DNA of 64,000 bases from Eublepharis macularius (GCF_028583425.1 NC_072806.1:37060001-37124000); one strand, 5' to 3'. Positions 50,646 through 61,990 are shown, counted from the first letter of the stretch. Program-made: numbers and translations. The notes: a model not told the origin generated them from the sequence alone.

Positions 50646-52149
50646 GATTCGGTTTCGTTTTCGCAGCCATGTCGGACGCTCCTCTCGGCAGGTCCGAGAA
50701 GAAGCGCCCGAGCCGCCTGGCCGGGCGGCTGATCTGCAAAGGTTAGCCCCCAGACTCTCAGGCAGGGAGTCTGAGTCCGGGGCGCAGCGGGAAGAGCCCT
50801 CTGACAGATCGAGGCAGGGGGTAAATTGCCCGTTTGTCCCTATGGAGGCCGGCAGACGAGCGTGGCACCTAGTGTGCTGCCGGGCTATGGAAAATGGCAA
50901 GGAACAGGATTAGGCGAAAGCCTGCAAGTAAGAGAATCCCTTCTGTTACTACAAGCGTATGTGAGGAGTGGGGGGGTCTGAAGGTTAGAAGACTTGGATT
51001 TCTCCCCCCTCATAGAGTCTCGGAAGATTGGCGGTCCCCCCCCCCCCTAAAATGGCAGCGAAAAAGCAGAGTCCTGCTCTTGGCAAGTCAGTTACGGCTG
51101 ACTTGCAGAGGGGCGAGACGCTTGAGGAACTGGTTAAAAGAGCAGTTATGGAAGCCATAAAAGCCTTTGTTGACAAGCTGAATGAAACAGATCAAAGGGT
51201 GGGCTTAATTGAAAGCGATGTGAAAGCCATTAAAGAAGCAGCGGGGGGGCAGAGAAGTCTGCCTGGGAAAGTGCGTCACTTACGAGAGCAACGAACAGGG
51301 AATTAAAGTTGGTGGAAAACCAGCTGATCGGACTGCAAGTGGAGCGAACACAAACCATTTTGCGTCTCCAGAATGTTAAAGAGGAGGAAAACGAGGATTT
51401 GTGGGATCTCGCCTCGGAACTTTTAGCGAGAAGCGGCAGCTGCCTCGCGAGATTGTTATCGAGTTTTCATCTAAGAGGGTCCGGGACAGTATCCTATATA
51501 ATTCATACAATGCGGAATTGGACTTTCTGGGAAATAAAGTCAAGATATTGAAGGACGTTCCATTTTTAGTTCGGAAGAGAAGATTTAAGTACAAGAAGTT
51601 GGCAGCTCTTTTGAGGGAACGTGACATAAAGTACAAATGGCTACTCCCGGAAGGAATCGGGTTTAGTTATAAAGATCAAGCTCACAAGATTAATTCGGAA
51701 GATCAGCTAAGGGATTTTGTGGATAAAAATCCAGAATTTGGACCAGACACCAAGCAAAAAGAAGAGGATCCGAAGCCTGAAGGGAGGGGGGAGGCAATGA
51801 GCGCTCTGGCGGTAGCTGCGCAGAGGGAATTGCGTCCGAGGCCCAGGGGAGGGAAAAAGATTTAATTTGAACTGTAATTTGTAATTTGTATGATCAACCG
51901 CTCCGTCACTACTTTATTAAGCTATTTTTTTACTATGGCAGTATGAAGGGAAAGCATTGAAATGTAGCGTTTAGTGTTTGTAGGTTACCTTCCCCTTTTT
52001 TTCCACCCCACCCTTCCCTTTCTCTTTTTTCTCTCTTCTTTCCCTTCCCTTGTGCTATTGTAGTCTTTTGTAGTTACTGTCATTGTAGTTTTGTATGTTA
52101 GATATTGAAAATAAAATTATTAAAAAAAAAAAAAGGAAAAGCCTGTTCC
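50631..52149 (+). mobile_element. ORF1-only L1 element (HAL1-like)
   Basis: GGAAAAGCCTGTTCC is repeated perfectly at 50,631-50,645 and 52,135-52,149. The 1489 bp between (50,646-52,134) hold a GC-rich leader, an L1 ORF1 and a 3' region ending in AATAAAATTA and a run of A residues. There is no ORF2. A 15-bp duplication and poly(A) show L1-type integration, so ORF2 was absent when this copy inserted. This is the architecture of mammalian HAL1 elements. The complete-looking 5' leader argues against a simple 3' deletion after insertion. Confidence 0.85.
51052..51865 (+). pseudogene. ORF1: ORF1 of the ORF1-only L1
   Basis: ATG at 51,052 opens the frame (MAAKKQSPALGKSV). It shifts at the G7 run 51,243-51,249 into the frame of ENQLIGLQVERTQTILRLQN, and again near 51,425. 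The C-terminal half is clear: KRQLPREIVIEFSSKR, KILKDVPFLVRKRRFKYKKL, YKWLLPEGIGFSYKDQ, matching the C-terminal domain of the 12-kb ORF1. About 25 residues are missing between LWDLASELL and KRQLPRE relative to that ORF1. The extra Lys/Arg-rich tail (PRPRGGKKI) is longer than in the 12-kb copy. It cannot be translated as one protein in its present state. Confidence 0.8.
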
Positions 52150-52205
52150 AAGCTGATATGCTGGATGGACAAAAGGTGTAACAGTATAAGGCAGCCTATT
52201 GTGTT
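52150..52205 (+). repeat. tRNA-type SINE, 3' half
   Basis: CTGATATGCTGGATGGACAA ... GTATAAGGCAGCC is the continuation of the SINE split at 50,645; this ending is standard for the family. Confidence 0.7.
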
Positions 52206-52290
52206 CCGCTCAGTGGTAGAACACTTGCTTCGCACACAGGAGGCCCCAGGTCCACATTTAAATGATCTCAGGTGCTGTTTTCAAATTATG
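52206..52290 (+). repeat. Second tRNA-type SINE head
   Basis: GCTCAGTGGTAGAACACTTG (A-box-like) and CCCCAGGTCCACATTTAAAT (weakened B-box). Only the head is recognisable. Confidence 0.55.
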
Positions 52291-53029
52291 TAGGGTTTAA
52301 GGCTGGGTTTCATACAGGTGGGGCTGGCAGTGGGGGCCCAGAAGGAACCTTCATCTGTGGGCCATGGTGTCTCTTGGCTGCCTCAGATATTACATCCAAT
52401 TTGATCCTCAGAAGTTTACAGAAGAGAAGGCCAGGGTGGGGGAGCTTTAAAGAAGCTAACATTGAGCAAGGGTAAAGTTAGGATAATAGTATGTAGCAGG
52501 ACTAGGGATTTGCCCAAGGACTTGAAACCAAACAGAATCTCAAGAAGGAAAATTTATTAAGCCGGCTGGCTCAGATGTGATATCATATCACTTCCAAATC
52601 TCTGAGCCCCGAATAGAGAGAGTTCAGATGCTGAAATAGTCAAGCTTGCTTACATCACATAGCATGTGGTACATAGTTGATTACAAGTTTACAATATTTT
52701 AGCTTCATCATCAGAATCAATTGACCCAGACATGACTTTTCTTTACATGGCATAAATCAGACATTTCTCTTAATTCAGCAGTTTCATTAGCTTTCAAGCA
52801 GTCTATTCTGAGATATACAATGCAATATACTTCTTCTTTTCTCAGGCTACAAGTTTCCTGTTCCAACAGTATCTAGCTGACTTGACAGCTATATTTTACT
52901 CTGAAGAAAGATTTTATTTAATCTTTCTAAATGTTAGTTAATCAGAACAATATTATAGCACTTATTAGTTAATAATCAATATAATATAAAACATTTTCCT
53001 TGAGGCTTGCTATAGTATTAACAGAGCAT
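52291..53029. other. No gene recognised
   Basis: AT-rich non-coding sequence; nothing identified. Confidence 0.4.
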
Positions 53030-53145
53030 AGTTAGACTGCACAGGGCCTTACAAACCCACCCTATGCATATTTACTCAGAACTAAGTCTCACTGAGTCAA
53101 AAGGGGCTTCCTTGTTTTTTTAACAGCATTGCAATTGGTTGAAAA
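53030..53145. repeat. Decayed short palindromic repeat
   Basis: CCTATGCATATTTACTCAGAA and TAAGTCTCACTGAGTCAAAA match the left half of a common squamate MITE whose ends are CAATCCTATGCA. The right half has degenerated. Confidence 0.5.
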
Positions 53146-53480
53146 ACAGCAGTTATCATGTGTGAAAGGCTGGTGCAGGCTCTGTGCCACCTGTGAGTGA
53201 GCAGCGTTCCTGGCTGAGCTAGCAGCAAGGGTAGCTAAATGCTAACTAGTAAACATGTGGTTGCTATGTGTGAGACAAACTATTATGGTAAGACAACCAC
53301 ACGTTCTTTTAATATCCTGGGTAGTGCACGTCTTCCAAGGCCATCTACTGATGTTTTCTGCCGTGAACAGAGGGATGCCTCAATAGTTGAAATGACCTGA
53401 GGAATTGACCTCAAGGGGTACGATCCCCCTGCCCATATACTGGCGGGAAAGATTTTGGTTCTCTGTATCTAAAAGTAATG
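53146..53480. other. No recognisable feature
   Basis: Non-coding. Confidence 0.4.
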
Positions 53481-53681
53481 CAGGGCCGTTTCTACATGGC
53501 TCCCCGCTGCTCGTAACAACCCGGAAGATCATGCAAAAAACGCGGAAGATCGCGTTTTCTCGTGCGAGATTTGTGCGACGTGACGTCGTGCAAATCTCAC
53601 GCAAGAAAACACGATCTTCCGCGTTTTTTGCGCGATCTTCCAGGTTGTTATGAGCAGTGGGGAGCCGTGTGGAAACGGCCC
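53481..53681. mobile_element. Palindromic MITE
   Basis: CAGGGCCGTTTCTACATGGC opens it and GCCGTGTGGAAACGGCCC closes it as inverted ends. Almost the whole 200 bp is self-complementary (GGAAGATCGCG...CGCGATCTTCC). Related to the 50,086 element. Duplication not resolved. Confidence 0.75.
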
Positions 53682-53727
53682 AGGTTACCGAAACTTGGCT
53701 TTGCAAAAAAGATTGCAATAGTATAAA

Positions 53728-53770
53728 ACAGGAGTTCAGTGGCACCTTAAAGACTAAACCTAAATAGGCA
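53728..53770. repeat. PLE end fragment
   Basis: CAGGAGTTCAGTGGCACCTT followed by AAAGACTAAAC resembles the PLE terminal sequence GAGTCCAGTAGCACCTTTAA / GACTAACC. Very short. Confidence 0.5.
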
Positions 53771-54149
53771 CCACTGGATAACAAAACCAAAGACTACAAG
53801 AAAATTCTGGTGTGTAGGAATCCCATGGTTCCACAATTAAATTCTAAGGAATAATTTTTTGAATTTTTATATTTTATAAAGTGCTAGTATAGTGCAATGA
53901 TCAATGAATCAAATACTGATTAATTACGTGTAACAACAAGAACAATCAATATTAGCAATCAATATTCATCCAAATCCAACTGGTAAAGTTCATCAGTCCA
54001 TGTTCATCAAGATCAGTCAATACTTATCAACGTCCAACCGGTGAAGGTAAAGGCTCCAGTATTTCAAACAAATATCAAGATGGTGACCTCCAAGTCCATT
54101 ATTCAACAGAAGAGCTGTAGCTGAGCGTTTCTTCAAACCATGGTTTGAA
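53771..54149. other. No recognisable feature
   Basis: AT-rich non-coding sequence. Confidence 0.4.
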
Positions 54150-54255
54150 GAAACGCTCAGGTGCGGAGGGCAATCTAAACTCCCCTCTGTCTGGAGATCA
54201 GGGGGCAGGGCCACCAGCCATGTGACCATTCTTAAGAGGTGCCGGAACCTCTTAA
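54150..54255. repeat. hAT MITE fragment (CAGGGCTTTTTT family)
   Basis: CGGAGGGCAATCTAAACTCC, CTGTCTGGAGATCAGGGGGC and GCCATGTGACCATTCTTAAG are the right half of the family; its terminal AAAAAGCCCTG is missing. Confidence 0.7.
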
Positions 54256-55343
54256 AAAAGATTTTAAAATTTTTTAAAAAATTAAAAAAGAACTTATTGG
54301 CTTCTGAAGCAGCTTACAAGCAATGATGCCCAGCTGCAGCCTCTTCTCCTTCAGCCTTGCCAAAGTTACGTCCATTTCTCTCTTCCCATATTTGTCCGGG
54401 CTCTTCCTGTGTCCTTATATAAATATAGGAATCTGCAGCCTGTGAGCCACTTGCAGTGCAAGCCAAAGCAGAGTTATACCCTTCTAAGCTCACTGTAGTC
54501 CGTGTGTAACTCTGTTTAGGATTGCACCGTCAGTCAGTGGAGGAAGGGAGCTCTCAGCTGGTGTTGGATCCCGGCATGATGGAAGGCTGCTTGTGTGTCT
54601 GACTACTTCTGACTCCTCTGAAGTTGGATCCAGGCATGTGGCGGGAGAGCATCAATTGCTGCCTCTTCAACCTTCCAAGAAGTCGTCTCTGACAATCCTA
54701 AAGGTAGTTGAGGAAAGCATCCTTTAAATTAAGGGGCAGAAGTGATGGACATAATGATTGGCAGTGCTGATGTATGCCTGCCGGCTTGCTTTGCTTTGCT
54801 TTCGCTGTTCACTTGCAGGATTCATAAAAACAGATGGCTCAGTGCCACTCTGCATGGAAGCACTTCAAGGAGTTTTAAATACCGGCTGGCAACCTGGCTT
54901 CTGTGCTAATAGCTACACATCATCATCATTGCCAGGGAAAGAATATAAAGGTTACGGTGGGTTTCCCTTCGAGTACTGCCTGACAAAGATTTTTTTTTTT
55001 TTAAACGCATTGCAATGCCTGCCCGGAGACTGTGGCTGCATGTTACACTAGCCGTATTATATTCAGTCATCTCAGCTGGCCCTGCGTAGATGTTTGTGTG
55101 ATTCTGCAGGATGTCAGACATGCTGAGTCAACAGAGGCCTGGTTTATGCATGCTGCTGAAGGAGGTATTTCTCTAATCGTAAGTAATTATTAGATTTGTG
55201 TCCTCATGCCTTGTCCCCATGAAGGTAAGAATAAGCACCGCTTATACTCTCGAGTCCTGCCCAGCCTGGTTGCTGAAATCTTGTAAGAAACGTATTGCTG
55301 TGCCCCCAGGGTCCATCTTAAGGCACCTTTCTTCAGTGACGAA
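54256..55343. other. No gene recognised
   Basis: About 1.1 kb non-coding. 54,445-54,531 weakly resembles the 55,344 palindrome (AGCAGAGTTA ... GGATTGCAC). Confidence 0.4.
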
Positions 55344-55431
55344 CAGTGCAATCCTAAGCAGAGTTACTCCAGTCTAAGTCCATTGAAATCAATAGGCTTA
55401 TACTGGAGTAACTATGCTTAGGATTGCACTG
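55344..55431. mobile_element. 88-bp palindromic MITE
   Basis: CAGTGCAATCCTAAGCAGAG at the left and its near-complement at the right end (GCTTAGGATTGCACTG) make one hairpin with the apex near 55,387 (GAAATCAAT). Same end sequence as the 1.7-kb element at 45,718. A very common squamate repeat by my recollection. Confidence 0.75.
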
Positions 55432-55531
55432 TAAGAGAGAGGGTCCGATCCGTTCGTTAAGAAGCCAACAGCTGAAGAAGAAGGTGGTTAACTAATGTTT
55501 CTAACTTGCCTTTCCTGGGCAAGGTAATTCA

Positions 55532-56630
55532 GAGCCAAACTAGACATTACTGTCAGGCTCTGACTCCTAAGAACCAGAGCCCAGGGCTACCACACCTTCC
55601 AGCATCCTTCAGTGGTAAGCCACAGACACCCCCCCCCCCTCAGTCAGTGGGATAGGATTCCACCTCACACTGCAAGTTAAAACTCCCTCCCCTTTGCTTC
55701 CTGCCTTTTAAATGATTCCCAGTGGGTGGGGCAGCCCTGAGCTCATTTAAAGCCCGTGAAAGGAGGCACAGCCCTGCTGGATGCGGGTGACAAAAGTGGC
55801 TGTGTCCCTGGCTTAGGCCGGGTCTTCCTGCACATATTCCTTCCCTGCTGCCTTAGAGCACTTCTTCTCTGGCCTGTGCTAGCTTGAGAGGGGTGGGGAT
55901 GTTGCTCACCTCATCCAGGGAATCAACTACAGGCACAGCTGTGGCAGAGCCTCATCATTTCTCTATGTTGTATGTCAGGTCTAGGGAGTGTCCTATCCAG
56001 GTAGGTTTGCCAACTCTGGACTGGGAAATTCCTGGAGATTGCGGGGTAGAGCATGCAGAAGGTGGGGTTTAGAAAGGGGAGAAATCCTAGGAGAGCAAAA
56101 TGCCAAAAAAATCCATCCTCTAACAGCAGCCATTTGCTCCAGGGAAACTGATTTCTTCTGTCTGGAGATCAATTGTAATTCTGGGAGAGCTCTACCCTCA
56201 CCGCTCCCTAGAGGATGGTTATCCTACATCTAGGTCTCCCTGTGCTGCAGCTCACCTGCCTCTTCCTCACCTGCTGTTGGGCAGGGCTTCCACTAGGGGC
56301 TGGTTGTAGTTGCTCTGGTCATCAGGGTGGCCTGTACTGCACCCCTCAGGAGCTTCTGTCAGCCCAGGTAAGATTGGGGGTGGGGCCCTTGACCCCAGAC
56401 AATTACATTTATCTGGTGGCTGCTGTGAGGGCCTGTGGTCAGACTGACTTCCACAGTGGCACGTAGACCCAATTTGAATAAGGGCTGTGGTGTGTGTGTG
56501 GGGGGGGGGAGGAGCTTCAGCCTTCCTCTCTGGGCTATTTTCTCAACCTGAAACAACCCAGGGGGGCATTATTTGCCTCATAGGGAGGCAGCACATGCAC
56601 TGAACAAAGTAATGTCTGGTTTGTCCCTGC
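55532..56630. repeat. Region bracketed by an inverted pair, with an inner repeat
   Basis: GAGCCAAACTAGACATTACT at 55,532 faces GTAATGTCTGGTTTGTCCCT at 56,611, similar to the ends of the 28.85-kb Harbinger MITE. Inside, 56,006-56,225 is the repeat with GGGAAATTCCTGGAGATTG and TCTGGAGATCAATTGTAATT, common in squamates. Whether the bracket is one element is uncertain. Confidence 0.4.
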
Positions 56631-56719
56631 AAGAGCAGATGCTGAACAAGCCTTCCTGGAGAACTCACCTGTTCTAGTCACTCCAGTATCTAGCCAGGCT
56701 TCAGCTGATTAATCTGTGT

Positions 56720-56887
56720 TTGAATGTAGACGACAACCACCCCCCATGTTGCTTTTATTTGACTTATCAATACCCTTTGATACTATGGAACGTATCATCT
56801 TATTGAGATGTTGGGAGAGAGATGTGGGTATGAAGGGATGTGATTTGGATTGGTTTAAATCTTTCTTATGGTTCAGACTCAGAGGGC
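56720..56887 (+). pseudogene. L2-like LINE RT, left part
   Basis: Frame reading LLLFDLSIPFDTMERIILL and LDWFKSFL matches the RT block 'LLDLSAAFDT...LDWFRSYL'. The copia element begins directly after, and the RT resumes at 61,600. Confidence 0.75.
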
Positions 56888-57270
56888 TGTGTTGGATAAT
56901 GGAATAGGCGACTCAGCTTGCCTTGGATATTGGTGGGTGCTGAATGTTTCTCTGTATGTATGTGTTACTCTCTTGTTAAGTAAACTGCTTCTCTTGGTCT
57001 AAGAGGGAAATGTCTCCTGAATCTTCTGTCATTGGTTTCCTTTGGAAGATTCTTCTTGCCTCATGGCCTTCCAAAGGGAGCTCCTGCCATGAAGGCCTCA
57101 TCTATACCCAGCCCTGATGCGGAACAAAGTGACCATGGTAATTGGAAAATGAATTCTTTAGAATAGTACTTTTTCTTTCTACGCCAAGATTTTGCTGAGA
57201 ATGCAATTTGCTTCAATAAACTGTAAGTTCTATTCTCTAAGATTTAATTACCTGAATATTAATTGCTGCT
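56888..57270 (+). mobile_element. 5' LTR of the copia element
   Basis: Starts at TGTGTTGGATAATGG or two bases later and ends near TTAATTGC. Contains CTTCAATAAACTGTAAG, a polyadenylation signal, near 57,210. Confidence 0.7.
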
Positions 57271-57389
57271 CTCAGACTCCAACATGCAAAGAAGCCTTCT
57301 TTTTTTAAACTTTTAGCTGGATGGATTCACTCCACCCACATACAGTCAGAAAATAAAATGAAAATAAAGGCTTTTTTCTAGAAAATTAT

Positions 57390-58170
57390 TTTTAGAGTTT
57401 TTAAGAATGTCAAAGAGACAAGCTTTATTAGAAAAGTTAACAAGAGATATTTTGATTCATGGCTTCTTAGATTACAATATCAATTGCAGGAAGAGATAAC
57501 ACATTTTGTGTTAAATGATCCAAACCTGCCTGGTTCAGATGATGACTCAGTTGTGGAGAATTGGCTGGATACTGATGCAAAAGCCAGAAACCTCATTGCA
57601 ACCACACTTGCAAATTCCTAGTTGGTGCATATTAAAACAAAGAAGACAGCAAAAGACATAGTGGGATCTCTTAAGAGGGTCCTCTGTGAATTGGATCAAA
57701 TTAGGATAATTGCTTTGTTTTAGAAAAAAACTAAACTGCAAGAAAAAGGAAATGTGTACAGTATACTTATATTGTAACACTGCTGAAATTGATAAACTGG
57801 TTACTGCTGGAAAAGTATTAGGTGAAGATTTAAAAATTGGCTTGTTCTTAATCTCAGATAAGATCAAAGTATTGCAAGCAGAGATCTTACTGGGAGGTGA
57901 GAAAAAGCAAAACTAACTCAAATTACATGGTGAGAGAGGCCAGATCCAAAGGGGTTGGGACCTGGGCAAATTGATCACAGGCAGAAAGCCAATCCCAGAG
58001 AGACGTGTAATTCTTCTGTTGGTCACAAATGCAATAAACCTGATTACCTCCACAGGAAGTGTTTTGGTCATAAGAACAGAACCAGTAAGTCTGCGGAAAG
58101 CAGGCAACTACAAAGAGAGAAAAATAAAAGCAGAGATTTTTTTATCAAGCAAAAGTAAGTGGTTTTCATA
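57390..58170 (+). pseudogene. gag: Copia gag
   Basis: Reading LIRKVNKRYFDSWLLRLQY, ENWLDTDAKARNLIATTL and KTAKDIVGSLKRVL matches the copia gag pattern. A degenerate zinc knuckle (GHKCNKPDYLHRKCF, first Cys lost) is at about 58,020-58,065. Stops and frameshifts are present. Confidence 0.75.
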
Positions 58171-58199
58171 TTTCTTATGTAGTTCAAGTCACTAATAGC

Positions 58200-59330
58200 T
58201 CAACGTTTTGGCTAACTGATAGTGGAGCCCTATTCATATGACATCAGATTTTTTGTTGATGAATTGGACACTAGTATGTCAGGAAAAGTTCTTATGGCAA
58301 ATGGATCTTGTGTGATTATTTAAGGCAAAAGCTCAATTACACTTCATTGTGATAATGGTGATTCTGGAACTAAAATTAAAGCAGAAGTTCTATATATCCC
58401 TGATTTTAAGGCAAACTTGCTAAGTGTACCTGTACTCTCAGAAAAAGGATTTGCTATACAATTTGAGAATAACATATGTACAGTTTCTTGCAAAGGAGAG
58501 CTATATTCCACAGATGGTCTCAGTACTGGAGTCTTTGAACTGGACTGCCAAGGACAAAAGGCCAACACAGCAATAACAACAGCTGCTAAAAAGGAATCCT
58601 TGTAGCTTGGCACAGAAGATCTGCACATTGTGTTATACAGGCCATCAAGGAGCTATAGTCTAGAGACTTGGTGACAAGTATTAATGTAAGTGAATGTGCC
58701 AGTGATAATCAATTATGTGTATGTTGTATAAAGGGAAGGGACGGGCAACCTGTCCTACTATTCCCAAACAGAGTCAAAGATGGTCAAAGCAACCACTTGA
58801 ACTAATTCCTACTGATTTATGCAGTCATATCAAACCAGCATCAATAGGAAATAACCTTTATATATTGTCTTTTATCAATGATTACTCGAGACATGCTGTG
58901 GTGTTTGCTGAAAGAAAAATTGCAAACTGAGCAGAAACTGCCAGATTATGTCTCCATGGATATCAATTTTCATAGGAAAGCCCAAGCCTTTCAGACTGAT
59001 AATGGGGGTGAGTATATTTCTTATACCACACAGACATTTCTTAGGGAAAATGGAATTCAACACAGACTTACAATTCCCTACATCCCAGAACAAAATGGAA
59101 TAGCCGAGCATAAAAATTGTTCTATCATGAATATGGCCATACTGATTGATTCAGGACTTCCTTACAAACACTGGGGAGAAGCTGTAATGACCGTAATTTA
59201 CTTGCAAAACAGATTACCATCAAAGGCAACAGACAAAACTCCGTATGAGTTATGGTGTAACACAAAAAGCCAAACACAGAACATCTTAGAATATTTGGAT
59301 GCAAGATCCATGCTTATATGTTAGAAGAAA
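58200..59330 (+). pseudogene. pol: Copia protease and integrase
   Basis: Protease motif TDSGALF near 58,212. Then the gag-pre-integrase block (AKFANLLSVP-like: KANLLSVPVLSEKGFAIQF) at 58,410. Integrase core: Asp in LIPTDLCSHI (58,805), Asp in FQTDNGGEYI (58,990) and Glu in IPEQNGIAEHK (59,090), followed by NRLPSKATDKTPYELW. The frames shift repeatedly. Confidence 0.82.
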
Positions 59331-59736
59331 AGAGATCCAAACTAGAACCTAGAACCCAGAGTCTTAGAAGGCATTTTTGTAAGATATGCTCCTGGGTGCA
59401 AGAGATACAGAATTTTAGATCCAAATACAAACTGTGTTACTGTGACATAGTACAATTTGATGAGCAACAAAGGAACAACTAGAATGCTGCCACGTGTCCC
59501 TGCTGTATTGCCCAGCAGTCACTACACAGATGCAGCCAGATGCCCAACCAGGTGTAGAAGTGAAGATGGAAATTCCTGAGCCAGCAGATGTGCCAGAGGA
59601 GCCAAGAGCCCACTGCAGAAGCATCTCAGGGCCTCAGGTGCTCTCAGTGCACCAACAGAGGAGTTCCAACTGACTGACCTACCTTGCAAGGTCATTGTTA
59701 CCACAAGAGCCATCATCACGTGCTAAAGTATAGTGA

Positions 59737-60960
59737 ATGCCTGAACCAGAAGTAAGCAAATGGAAGCAAGCAGGACAAGAGGAAATGGATGCTCAACCCA
59801 AGAATAAGACATGGACTCTTGCTCAGCTACCTAAGGGTAAGAATGATATTGCATGTAAATGGGTTTTTAAAGATAAAGAGGATGAAAATGGTGAAGTTGA
59901 GAGATTATTAGCCAAAGGATATTCTCAGATTTATGGAACAGAGTATGACCAAACTTTTTCACCAGTTATAAAATATTCCACAATCTGGATGCTTTTAAGC
60001 ATAGCAGCATCCAGAAACATGCAAACAGAACATCTGGATATAAAGACTGCATTTTTGTATGATAAAATAAAGGAGGAATTATACATGCAGCAACCACCAG
60101 AATTCATAGGTGAAAGGAATAAAAACCCAGTATGTAAACGTAAAAAATGACTTCATGAGTTTAAGCTAGCTGCGAAATTGTGGAATGATAAATTAATCAA
60201 AATGTTACTCAATCTAGGCTTAAGACAAAGCTAACCTCTGTCTTTACAGCAGACACAAAAATGTGAGATGGATATTTATTTTTATTTATGTTGATGATCT
60301 GATAGTTTGCCATGAAAATCAAGATGATTATACCAAAATTATCCCATCTAAACAAGGAAGTAGAAATTAAATATCTGGGCAACACTAACTTTTAATTAGG
60401 AATTCAGGTTGAATGAGAACCAGATGTCAGTTACCTTCTTAGTCAAAGACAGAAGTTATTGGAACTTCTGGAGAGTTTTGGCCTAGAGCGTGCAAATCCA
60501 GTGCCCATACCAAAGGAAACAGGTTTTCTCAAAGAAAAGGAACCAACTGAACCTCTACTAGACAACAGGTACATAGCTACCATAGACAAACTTCTTTGCC
60601 AAGCAATGACAAGACCTGATATTGCAACAGCTGTAAGTATACTATCGAAGAGGTAAGCAACCCACCATGAATGATTGGACTGCAGTAAAAACAGTAATGA
60701 GACATTTAAGGGGTACTGCAGACTCTAAACTAAAGCTGCCAGCTACCAAAAATACCACACTATTGGGGTATGCTGATGCAGACTGGGCTAAAGACAGACT
60801 GGCGATCCACTACTGGTTTTGTATTTTTCTATGGGGATGGAGCAATACACTGGGCAAGTTGTAAATAATAGTTGCTCTTTCCTCTACTGGAGTAGAACAT
60901 GTATCAGTTTCAGAAGTGTGCAGAGATTTAGAGATGCTTTATATGTTACTTGAGGATTTT
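59737..60960 (+). pseudogene. pol: Copia RT and RNase H
   Basis: MDAQPKNKTWTLAQLPKGK, CKWVFKDKEDENG, TFSPVIKYSTIWMLLSIAA and LDIKTAFLYDKI are copia RT blocks; catalytic YVDDLIVCHENQ at about 60,285. RNase H remnant YADADWAKDRLAIHYWF at about 60,770. Broken by several stops. Confidence 0.85.
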
Positions 60961-61223
60961 GGCATTGCAAAACCTTTACCAAATAAAAATGCTAGAGAAT
61001 AACCAGAGTTGTATAGCTCAGTCTCGCTTTTAGAAGGGGAAACCTTGTGCTTAAGGCACATGTGAACCCAACACTAGTATGTAAGGGACTTGTAGGGACA
61101 AGCTGCAGCATTATTCCACTGAGGAAATGACAGCAGATATCCTCACTAAGCTGCTGACAAGAGACAAGTACCAAGGTCTGCAAGATGTCATTGGAATGTT
61201 AACAGCATACAGAGTTGAAAGGG

Positions 61224-61592
61224 TGTGGTGGAATAGGAGACTCAGCATGTCATGGACATGCGGGGGGGGGGGAGTACATGTCTCTCTCTGTGTGCGTGAT
61301 ACTCTTATTAAGTAGTCTGCTTCTCTTTGTCTGACTCTTCCTCTGCCTCTGGTTTCTTTTGGAAGATTCTTCTTCTTCCTGGCCTTCTAAAGGGGAAGGA
61401 TGTTTTTTCAGAGCTCCTGCCATGAAGGCATCATCCACAGACCCACCTGCAGCCTCGCTGTCAGACTATCTAGCCATGACTCTTTAGACTAGGACTCTTT
61501 CTACTCCAAGATATTGCCATGAATCAAATCTGCCTCAATAAACTGTAAGCTCCACCTTTCTACAATTTAATTGCCTGAAGAATAATTACTGG
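61224..61592 (+). mobile_element. 3' LTR of the copia element
   Basis: Starts TGTGGTGGAATAGG after a purine tract (GAGTTGAAAGGG) and ends near ATAATTACTGGG. Contains a G-run and CTCAATAAACTGTAAG. Confidence 0.7.
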
Positions 61593-61599
61593 GTGCTGG

Positions 61600-61990
61600 G
61601 GAAAAATGCTTCTGATTGGGTAACAAAATCTAACTATTTCTAATATTGGAAACCAGCTGTTATCAGTGTGGTATTTGTCCTTTGGAGTTCCACAAGGTTC
61701 AGTCTTATCCTCCTGCTATTTAATCTCTATGTAAAGCCTTTGGAGGGAATCGTTTGTGGTTTTGAAGATATGTGTCACTGATGACAGCCAGCTTTCTATT
61801 TCTTTGCCCAGCCAGCCTAGCAATGCTGTATTGATCCTGAGCCAGTGCCCAACTAATGTGGTTAAATGGTTAAGGGTGAAACTGAATTTGGGCAAGACAT
61901 AGGGTGATATTGGTATTTTGCTTCCCACATTTGATGGAGTGCAGTTGACTCTCGCTGGCTCAGGTCAGAGTCTAAGCTGTTACACTGGAC
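61600..61990 (+). pseudogene. L2-like LINE RT, right part
   Basis: Frame with FGVPQGSVLSSLLFNLYVKPL-type residues (GVPQGSVL clear), DDSQLSISLPSQ and VVKWLRVKLNLGKT. This is the 'GVPQGSILSPLLF...YADDTQLY' continuation of the LINE split by the copia element. Confidence 0.75.

Larger units (their letters stand above)
56888..61600 (+). mobile_element. Decayed Ty1/copia retrotransposon
   Basis: About 4.7 kb with degenerate LTRs (about 56,888-57,270 and 61,224-61,592). Order gag, protease, integrase, RT, RNase H, as in Ty1/copia. LTRs share GGAATAGG(C/A)GACTCAGC, TTTGGAAGATTCTTCTT, GCTCCTGCCATGAAGGC and TCAATAAACTGTAAG. Exact ends and duplication could not be fixed. Copia elements are less common than Gypsy in vertebrates. 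Many stops and frameshifts; inactive. Confidence 0.85.

Noticed and set aside
51243..51249. Programmed frameshift at the G7 run in the HAL1-like ORF1
   Set aside because: There is a second break and an internal deletion downstream, so ordinary decay or a homopolymer error explains it.
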